The position numbers were made by a program, and so were the translations under genes. Under the pieces are notes generated by a model. The model was given only the letters and a program-made list of their open reading frames with translations. It had not been told where the DNA came from and did not search any database. DNA of 64,000 bases from Sthenelais limicola (lineage: Eukaryota > Annelida > Polychaeta > Phyllodocida > Sigalionidae): the NCBI GenBank assembly GCA_942159475.1, contig OW804095.1, positions 67,360,773 to 67,424,772 on the forward strand, written 5' to 3'. Below, piece by piece: positions 54,731 to 64,000 of this stretch (positions are counted from its first letter, which is position 1; each line of letters begins with the position of its first letter).

Positions 54731-57700
54731 CCATAATCACAGTAAGCCTGTTGTAAGCCTTCAGTTTCCTGAAATTATAAAAAGGTTCTCAAAACAGCCC
54801 CAGATTTGGTATGTGGGTGGTCGGTAGGAATGCCTATGAAGACCCACTTTCAATTTTCTAATATTGTAGAGGAAAATGGGATATCTTTTGTATTTCTGGT
54901 TTTTTATCAAGGTTCTCAAAAGTCATTATTTTTTGCTGAAACATCTTGTTAGGACTATTTGTCACTCCAAGCAATGAAAAAAAATGAAAACAATTGCCCT
55001 GACCCCCCATCACAGTGCAATAAAGTATCAATCAATACCTTAGCCAGGGCTACAACTATGATTCACTATACTACTACCCTTGGTGCTGCCATCTGTACTA
55101 TAGGTTTGAGGGTTCCTCAATCTCTACCTTTGTCATCACTTTTTTGTGCATGCTGGAAAATGAACTCTTTTTATGTACAAACTGTCTATTGCAGTGCCTA
55201 CAGTTACATCAGAATAATAATGTCAATTAAAATCATATAATATATATCCCTGCAACAGAGATAAATACATGCATGTCAGTTCTTTGATTGGGAGAATTGG
55301 TCTTCTGAAGAAAAAAACAAGAATTCCTGCTGGGAATTGAACCCGGGCCCCTGGCTTGTGAAGCAAACACTATACCACTAGACCACTCATCCTCAGGTGA
55401 ATATAGCTAGTGTTGTAAGTCTTATTAGCCAGTGAACATAAATTGCCTCCCAAAACAGATGCTGACCCACATGGACAATATTAGATCCAGCTCCTTTTTC
55501 CAACACTTTGGTTCTTCTATTATATTCAAGAAGTTTTTGCACTATGTATTACACTTTAATGGAGTCAACTACCTTTAATAACATGGGTGTTCTAGCTGTT
55601 AAAAGGGGGATTGACAATTAAACATTTAGAGGCAATCAAGCAAGCAGGCACTGACTTGTAGTTGTCTTCAGTCAGCCTAGATGGCAGCATGGCTGTTATT
55701 TTTCTTGCACCATCTAGCTTCTATTACAGACACTACGTATTAGAGATTCATATAGGCCTACAAAATTCCCTTTTCCTGGGTGTTTTATAATATATTTAAC
55801 ATGTGATTTACTTGTTATATATGTTGCTATTAAATGCCTACCCTGTGCCCAAATAATGGGTTGGCTATGACTCCTTACATAGTAATAACATGACTTTGAA
55901 TGTTTTAACCCCCCTAAAATTGAAGGGAATAATGTAAAGGTGCCAATTTCTGTCTGGCAATGTAATAGCATGAATGTAAAGAACACCTTAACAACTTTTC
56001 ATGAGAATTTGAGGAATTTTTTTTTCAAAACCATAATCACAGTAAGCCTGTTGTAAGCCTTCAGTTTCCTGAAATTATAAAAAGGTTCTCAAAACAGCCC
56101 CAGATTTGGTATGTGGGTGGTCGGTAGGAATGCCTATGAAGACCCTCTTTCAATTTTCTAATATTGTAGAGGAAAATGGGATATCTTTTGTATTTCTGGT
56201 TTTTTATCAAGGTTCTCAAAAGTCATTATTTTTTGCTGAAACATCTTGTTAGGACTATTTGTCACTCCAAGCAATGAAAAAAAATGAAAACAATTGCCCT
56301 GACCCCCCATCACAGTGCAATAAAGTATCAATCAATACCTTAGCCAGGGCTACAACTATGATTCACTATACTACTACCCTTGGTGCTGCCATCTGTACTA
56401 TAGGTTTGAGGGTTCCTCAATCTCTACCTTTGTCATCACTTTTTTGTGCATGCTGGAAAATGAACTCTTTTTATGTACAAACTGTCTATTGCAGTGCCTA
56501 CAGTTACATCAGAATAATAATGTCAATTAAAATCATATAATAAATATCCCTGCAACAGAGATAAATACATGCATGTCAGTTCTTTGATTGGGAGAATTGG
56601 TCTTCTGAAGAAAAAAACAAGAATTCCTGCTGGGAATTGAACCCGGGCCCCTGGCTTGTGAAGCAAACACTATACCACTAGACCACTCATCCTCAGCTGA
56701 ATATAGCTAGTGTTGTAAGTCTTATTAGCCAGTGAACATAAATTGCCTCCCAAAACAGATGCTGACCCACATGGACAATATTAGATCCAGCTCCTTTTTC
56801 CAACACTTTGGTTCTTCTATTATATTCAAGAAGTTTTTGCACTATGTATTACACTTTAATGGAGTCAACTACCTTTAATAACATGGGTGTTCTAGCTGTT
56901 AAAAGGGGGATTGACAATTAAACATTTAGAGGCAATCAAGCAAGCAGGCACTGACTTGTAGTTGTCTTCAGTCAGCCTAGATGGCAGCATGGCTGTTATT
57001 TTTCTTGCACCATCTAGCTTCTATTACAGACACTACGTATTAGAGATTCATATAGGCCTACAAAATTCCCTTTTCCTGGGTGTTTTATAATATATTTAAC
57101 ATGTGATTTACTTGTTATATATGTTGCTATTAAATGCCTACCCTGTGCCCAAATAATGGGTTGGCTATGACTCCTTACATAGTAATAACATGACTTTGAA
57201 TGTTTTAACCCCCCTAAAATTGAAGGGAATAATGTAAAGGTGCCAATTTCTGTCTGGCAATGTAATAGCATGAATGTAAAGAACACCTTAACAACTTTTC
57301 ATGAGAATTTGAGGAATTTTTTTTTCAAAACCATAATCACAGTAAGCCTGTTGTAAGCCTTCAGTTTCCTGAAATTATAAAAAGGTTCTCAAAACAGCCC
57401 CAGATTTGGTATGTGGGTGGTCGGTAGGAATGCCTATGAAGACCCTCTTTCAATTTTCTAATATTGTAGAGGAAAATGGGATATCTTTTGTATTTCTGGT
57501 TTTTTATCAAGGTTCTCAAAAGTCATTATTTTTTGCTGAAACATCTTGTTAGGACTATTTGTCACTCCAAGCAATGAAAAAAAATGAAAACAATTGCCCT
57601 GACCCCCCATCACAGTGCAATAAAGTATCAATCAATACCTTAGCCAGGGCTACAACTATGATTCACTATACTACTACCCTTGGTGCTGCCATCTGTACTA

Positions 57701-60700
57701 TAGGTTTGAGGGTTCCTCAATCTCTACCTTTGTCATCACTTTTTTGTGCATGCTGGAAAATGAACTCTTTTTATGTACAAACTGTCTATTGCAGTGCCTA
57801 CAGTTACATCAGAATAATAATGTCAATTAAAATCATATAATAAATATCCCTGCAACAGAGATAAATACATGCATGTCAGTTCTTTGATTGGGAGAATTGG
57901 TCTTCTGAAGAAAAAAACAAGAATTCCTGCTGGGAATTGAACCCGGGCCCCTGGCTTGTGAAGCAAACACTATACCACTAGACCACTCATCCTCAGCTGA
58001 ATATAGCTAGTGTTGTAAGTCTTATTAGCCAGTGAACATAAATTGCCTCCCAAAACAGATGCTGACCCACATGGACAATATTAGATCCAGCTCCTTTTTC
58101 CAACACTTTGGTTCTTCTATTATATTCAAGAAGTTTTTGCACTATGTATTACACTTTAATGGAGTCAACTACCTTTAATAACATGGGTGTTCTAGCTGTT
58201 AAAAGGGGGATTGACAATTAAACATTTAGAGGCAATCAAGCAAGCAGGCACTGACTTGTAGTTGTCTTCAGTCAGCCTAGATGGCAGCATGGCTGTTATT
58301 TTTCTTGCACCATCTAGCTTCTATTACAGACACTACGTATTAGAGATTCATATAGGCCTACAAAATTCCCTTTTCCTGGGTGTTTTATAATATATTTAAC
58401 ATGTGATTTACTTGTTATATATGTTGCTATTAAATGCCTACCCTGTGCCCAAATAATGGGTTGGCTATGACTCCTTACATAGTAATAACATGACTTTGAA
58501 TGTTTTAACCCCCCTAAAATTGAAGGGAATAATGTAAAGGTGCCAATTTCTGTCTGGCAATGTAATAGCATGAATGTAAAGAACACCTTAACAACTTTTC
58601 ATGAGAATTTGAGGAATTTTTTTTTCAAAACCATAATCACAGTAAGCCTGTTGTAAGCCTTCAGTTTCCTGAAATTATAAAAAGGTTCTCAAAACAGCCC
58701 CAGATTTGGTATGTGGGTGGTCGGTAGGAATGCCTATGAAGACCCTCTTTCAATTTTCTAATATTGTAGAGGAAAATGGGATATCTTTTGTATTTCTGGT
58801 TTTTTATCAAGGTTCTCAAAAGTCATTATTTTTTGCTGAAACATCTTGTTAGGACTATTTGTCACTCCAAGCAATGAAAAAAAATGAAAACAATTGCCCT
58901 GACCCCCCCCTCACAGTGCAATAAAGTATCAATCAATACCTTAGCCAGGGCTACAACTATGATTCACTATACTACTACCCTTGGTGCTGCCATCTGTACT
59001 ATAGGTTTGAGGGTTCCTCAATCTCTACCTTTGTCATCACTTTTTTGTGCATGCTGGAAAATGAACTCTTTTTATGTACAAACTGTCTATTGCAGTGCCT
59101 ACAGTTACATCAGAATAATAATGTCAATTAAAATCATATAATAAATATCCCTGCAACAGAGATAAATACATGCATGTCAGTTCTTTGATTGGGAGAATTG
59201 GTCTTCTGAAGAAAAAAACAAGAATTCCTGCTGGGAATTGAACCCGGGCCCCTGGCTTGTGAAGCAAACACTATACCACTAGACCACTCATCCTCAGCTG
59301 AATATAGCTAGTGTTGTAAGTCTTATTAGCCAGTGAACATAAATTGCCTCCCAAAACAGATGCTGACCCACATGGACAATATTAGATCCAGCTCCTTTTT
59401 CCAACACTTTGGTTCTTCTATTATATTCAAGAAGTTTTTGCACTATGTATTACACTTTAATGGAGTCAACTACCTTTAATAACATGGGTGTTCTAGCTGT
59501 TAACAGGGGGATTGACAATTAAACATTTAGAGGCAATCAAGCAAGCAGGCACTGACTTGTAGTTGTCTTCAGTCAGCCTAGATGGCAGCATGGCTGTTAT
59601 TTTTCTTGCACCATCTAGCTTCTATTACAGACACTACGTATTAGAGATTCATATAGGCCTACAAAATTCCCTTTTCCTGGGTGTTTTATAATATATTTAA
59701 CATGTGATTTACTTGTTATATATGTTGCTATTAAATGCCTACCCTGTGCCCAAATAATGGGTTGGCTATGACTCCTTACATAGTAATAACATGACTTTGA
59801 ATGTTTTAACCCCCCTAAAATTGAAGGGAATAATGTAAAGGTGCCAATTTCTGTCTGGCAATGTAATAGCATGAATGTAAAGAACACCTTAACAACTTTT
59901 CATGAGAATTTGAGGAATTTTTTTTTCAAAACCATAATCACAGTAAGCCTGTTGTAAGCCTTCAGTTTCCTGAAATTATAAAAAGGTTCTCAAAACAGCC
60001 CCAGATTTGGTATGTGGGTGGTCGTTAGGAATGCCTATGAAGACCCTCTTTCAATTTTCTAATATTGTAGAGGAAAATGGGATATCTTTTGTATTTCTGG
60101 TTTTTTATCAAGGTTCTCAAAAGTCATTATTTTTTGCTGAAACATCTTGTTAGGACTATTTGTCACTCCAAGCAATGAAAAAAAATGAAAACAATTGCCC
60201 TGACCCCCCATCACAGTGCAATAAAGTATCAATCAATACCTTAGCCAGGGCTACAACTATGATTCACTATACTACTACCCTTGGTGCTGCCATCTGTACT
60301 ATAGGTTTGAGGGTTCCTCAATCTCTACCTTTGTCATCACTTTTTTGTGCATGCTGGAAAATGAACTCTTTTTATGTACAAACTGTCTATTGCAGTGCCT
60401 ACAGTTACATCAGAATAATAATGTCAATTAAAATCATATAATAAATATCCCTGCAACAGAGATAAATACATGCATGTCAGTTCTTTGATTGGGAGAATTG
60501 GTCTTCTGAAGAAAAAAACAAGAATTCCTGCTGGGAATTGAACCCGGGCCCCTGGCTTGTGAAGCAAACACTATACCACTAGACCACTCATCCTCAGCTG
60601 AATATAGCTAGTGTTGTAAGTCTTATTAGCCAGTGAACATAAATTGCCTCCCAAAACAGATGCTGACCCACATGGACAATATTAGATCCAGCTCCTTTTT

Positions 60701-63700
60701 CCAACACTTTGGTTCTTCTATTATATTCAAGAAGTTTTTGCACTATGTATTACACTTTAATGGAGTCAACTACCTTTAATAACATGGGTGTTCTAGCTGT
60801 TAAAAGGGGGATTGACAATTAAACATTTAGAGGCAATCAAGCAAGCAGGCACTGACTTGTAGTTGTCTTCAGTCAGCCTAGATGGCAGCATGGCTGTTAT
60901 TTTTCTTGCACCATCTAGCTTCTATTACAGACACTACGTATTAGAGATTCATATAGGCCTACAAAATTCCCTTTTCCTGGGTGTTTTATAATATATTTAA
61001 CATGTGATTTACTTGTTATATATGTTGCTATTAAATGCCTACCCTGTGCCCAAATAATGGGTTGGCTATGACTCCTTACATAGTAATAACATGACTTTGA
61101 ATGTTTTAACCCCCCTAAAATTGAAGGGAATAATGTAAAGGTGCCAATTTCTGTCTGGCAATGTAATAGCATGAATGTAAAGAACACCTTAACAACTTTT
61201 CATGAGAATTTGAGGAATTTTTTTTTCAAAACCATAATCACAGTAAGCCTGTTGTAAGCCTTCAGTTTCCTGAAATTATAAAAAGGTTCTCAAAACAGCC
61301 CCAGATTTGGTATGTGGGTGGTCGGTAGGAATGCCTATGAAGACCCTCTTTCAATTTTCTAATATTGTAGAGGAAAATGGGATATCTTTTGTATTTCTGG
61401 TTTTTTATCAAGGTTCTCAAAAGTCATTATTTTTTGCTGAAACATCTTGTTAGGACTATTTGTCACTCCAAGCAATGAAAAAAAATGAAAACAATTGCCC
61501 TGACCCCCCATCACAGTGCAATAAAGTATCAATCAATACCTTAGCCAGGGCTACAACTATGATTCACTATACTACTACCCTTGGTGCTGCCATCTGTACT
61601 ATAGGTTTGAGGGTTCCTCAATCTCTACCTTTGTCATCACTTTTTTGTGCATGCTGGAAAATGAACTCTTTTTATGTACAAACTGTCTATTGCAGTGCCT
61701 ACAGTTACATCAGAATAATAATGTCAATTAAAATCATATAATAAATATCCCTGCAACAGAGATAAATACATGCATGTCAGTTCTTTGATTGGGAGAATTG
61801 GTCTTCTGAAGAAAAAAACAAGAATTCCTGCTGGGAATTGAACCCGGGCCCCTGGCTTGTGAAGCAAACACTATACCACTAGACCACTCATCCTCAGCTG
61901 AATATAGCTAGTGTTGTAAGTCTTATTAGCCAGTGAACATAAATTGCCTCCCAAAACAGATGCTGACCCACATGGACAATATTAGATCCAGCTCCTTTTT
62001 CCAACACTTTGGTTCTTCTATTATATTCAAGAAGTTTTTGCACTATGTATTACACTTTAATGGAGTCAACTACCTTTAATAACATGGGTGTTCTAGCTGT
62101 TAACAGGGGGATTGACAATTAAACATTTAGAGGCAATCAAGCAAGCAGGCACTGACTTGTAGTTGTCTTCAGTCAGCCTAGATGGCAGCATGGCTGTTAT
62201 TTTTCTTGCACCATCTAGCTTCTATTACAGACACTACGTATTAGAGATTCATATAGGCCTACAAAATTCCCTTTTCCTGGGTGTTTTATAATATATTTAA
62301 CATGTGATTTACTTGTTATATATGTTGCTATTAAATGCCTACCCTGTGCCCAAATAATGGGTTGGCTATGACTCCTTACATAGTAATAACATGACTTTGA
62401 ATGTTTTAACCCCCCTAAAATTGAAGGGAATAATGTAAAGGTGCCAATTTCTGTCTGGCAATGTAATAGCATGAATGTAAAGAACACCTTAACAACTTTT
62501 CATGAGAATTTGAGGAATTTTTTTTTCAAAACCATAATCACAGTAAGCCTGTTGTAAGCCTTCAGTTTCCTGAAATTATAAAAAGGTTCTCAAAACAGCC
62601 CCAGATTTGGTATGTGGGTGGTCGGTAGGAATGCCTATGAAGACCCTCTTTCAATTTTCTAATATTGTAGAGGAAAATGGGATATCTTTTGTATTTCTGG
62701 TTTTTTATCAAGGTTCTCAAAAGTCATTATTTTTTGCTGAAACATCTTGTTAGGACTATTTGTCACTCCAAGCAATGAAAAAAAATGAAAACAATTGCCC
62801 TGACCCCCCATCACAGTGCAATAAAGTATCAATCAATACCTTAGCCAGGGCTACAACTATGATTCACTATACTACTACCCTTGGTGCTGCCATCTGTACT
62901 ATAGGTTTGAGGGTTCCTCAATCTCTACCTTTGTCATCACTTTTTTGTGCATGCTGGAAAATGAACTCTTTTTATGTACAAACTGTCTATTGCAGTGCCT
63001 ACAGTTACATCAGAATAATAATGTCAATTAAAATCATATAATAAATATCCCTGCAACAGAGATAAATACATGCATGTCAGTTCTTTGATTGGGAGAATTG
63101 GTCTTCTGAAGAAAAAAACAAGAATTCCTGCTGGGAATTGAACCCGGGCCCCTGGCTTGTGAAGCAAACACTATACCACTAGACCACTCATCCTCAGCTG
63201 AATATAGCTAGTGTTGTAAGTCTTATTAGCCAGTGAACATAAATTGCCTCCCAAAACAGATGCTGACCCACATGGACAATATTAGATCCAGCTCCTTTTT
63301 CCAACACTTTGGTTCTTCTATTATATTCAAGAAGTTTTTGCACTATGTATTACACTTTAATGGAGTCAACTACCTTTAATAACATGGGTGTTCTAGCTGT
63401 TAAAAGGGGGATTGACAATTAAACATTTAGAGGCAATCAAGCAAGCAGGCACTGACTTGTAGTTGTCTTCAGTCAGCCTAGATGGCAGCATGGCTGTTAT
63501 TTTTCTTGCACCATCTAGCTTCTATTACAGACACTACGTATTAGAGATTCATATAGGCCTACAAAATTCCCTTTTCCTGGGTGTTTTATAATATATTTAA
63601 CATGTGATTTACTTGTTATATATGTTGCTATTAAATGCCTACCCTGTGCCCAAATAATGGGTTGGCTATGACTCCTTACATAGTAATAACATGACTTTGA

Positions 63701-64000
63701 ATGTTTTAACCCCCCTAAAATTGAAGGGAATAATGTAAAGGTGCCAATTTCTGTCTGGCAATGTAATAGCATGAATGTAAAGAACACCTTAACAACTTTT
63801 CATGAGAATTTGAGGAATTTTTTTTTCAAAACCATAATCACAGTAAGCCTGTTGTAAGCCTTCAGTTTCCTGAAATTATAAAAAGGTTCTCAAAACAGCC
63901 CCAGATTTGGTATGTGGGTGGTCGGTAGGAATGCCTATGAAGACCCTCTTTCAATTTTCTAATATTGTAGAGGAAAATGGGATATCTTTTGTATTTCTGG
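54731..64000 (+). repeat. 1,300-bp satellite, seven full units plus a partial one
   Basis: CCATAATCACAGTAAGCCTG recurs at 54731, 56031, 57331, 58631, 59932, 61232, 62532 and 63832, so the period is 1,300 bp (1,301 for the fourth unit, with an extra C in a C run near 58,904). Units are almost identical. Noted variants: T/A at about 55,243; A/C in GTTAA(A/C)AGGGGG, where C occurs in units four and six only; G/T in GTCG(G/T)TAGG, where T occurs in unit five only. The array runs off the window. Open frames of 93 (+) and 90 (-) codons recur only because the DNA does. Confidence 0.97.
55322..55392 (-). tRNA. tRNA-like sequence (anticodon loop CAC) in each satellite unit; probable pseudo-tRNA
   Basis: Repeated at 56622-56692, 57922-57992, 59223-59293, 60523-60593, 61823-61893 and 63123-63193. 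On the minus strand it has a perfect A box (TGGTCTAGTGG) and B box (GGTTCAATTCC). The anticodon loop TTCACAA would read CAC (Val), with a 5-bp stem holding one mismatch; the T stem CCGGG/CCCAG has one mismatch. The acceptor strands GGATGAG and CAGGAAT do not pair and the D stem is poor, so a working tRNA is unlikely. The Pol III promoter may still function. Confidence 0.5.

Noticed and set aside
55322..55392. A functional tRNA-Val(CAC) gene cluster
   Set aside because: The A and B boxes and the anticodon loop look right, but the acceptor stem strands are not complementary and the D stem is poor.
54959..63787. Repeated open frames of 93 codons (+) and 90 codons (-) in each satellite unit
   Set aside because: They recur only because the DNA unit is copied almost without change. 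There is no promoter or splice context and no recognisable protein pattern.
54731..64000. CRISPR-like or prokaryotic repeat array
   Set aside because: The units are 1,300 bp and contiguous without unique spacers, and the window is clearly eukaryotic.

Overview
This is eukaryotic nuclear DNA. Coding sequence is split by GT-AG introns, gene density is very low, and most of the 64 kb is transposons, fragments of transposons, minisatellites and a long satellite. The only clearly recognised host gene is a crystallin-J1-like ADP-ribosylglycohydrolase, a family known from many marine invertebrates. The elements (KIAA1958-like Crypton, CR1/Jockey-group LINE, DUF7869-like transposon) and an excess of the palindrome TAGGCCTA suggest a marine invertebrate. 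A deuterostome such as an echinoderm or hemichordate is my guess; no marker gene here settles it. No bacterial operon, CRISPR array or rRNA was seen.

Layout: 0-9.6 kb holds only dispersed repeats: a pair of 42-bp inverted repeats 4.2 kb apart, palindromes, a tRNA-derived SINE and a MITE. 9.6-23.1 kb is a nest of three insertions. The oldest layer is a decayed copy (copy A) of a DUF7869-like DNA transposon, split at about 10.48/21.40 kb. Into it went a 10.1-kb composite with roughly 300-350-bp terminal inverted repeats that carries a Crypton tyrosine-recombinase gene on the minus strand. Into exon 1 of that gene went a 5'-truncated LINE (15,129-19,728), flanked by a 6-bp target-site duplication; the exon reads in frame across the site if the LINE is ignored. 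24.1-29.2 kb is a second, apparently intact copy (copy B) of the DUF7869-like transposon. It has matched terminal inverted repeats, a CCAAT/TATA-like promoter, four exons giving a predicted 801-aa protein without stops, and a poly(A) signal. A 512-bp nonautonomous relative with the same two ends is at 42.26-42.77 kb.

29.6-40.1 kb is the six-exon J1-crystallin-like gene on the minus strand, with a 6.5-kb first intron full of repeats. 43.0-45.7 kb is a GC-rich truncated LTR element with a gag-like coiled-coil ORF and a 3' LTR. Near 47.6 kb there is a candidate first exon behind a ZNF143-like promoter motif. 49.3-52.9 kb looks like a foldback element whose inverted ends are minisatellites. From 54.4 kb to the window edge runs a satellite with a 1,300-bp unit (seven full copies plus partial ones), each unit carrying a tRNA-like sequence with intact Pol III A and B boxes on the minus strand.

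The strongest candidates for something undescribed are copy B with its short relative, and the Crypton recombinase gene enclosed by long terminal inverted repeats. All family assignments come from motif recognition by eye; no database search was possible.
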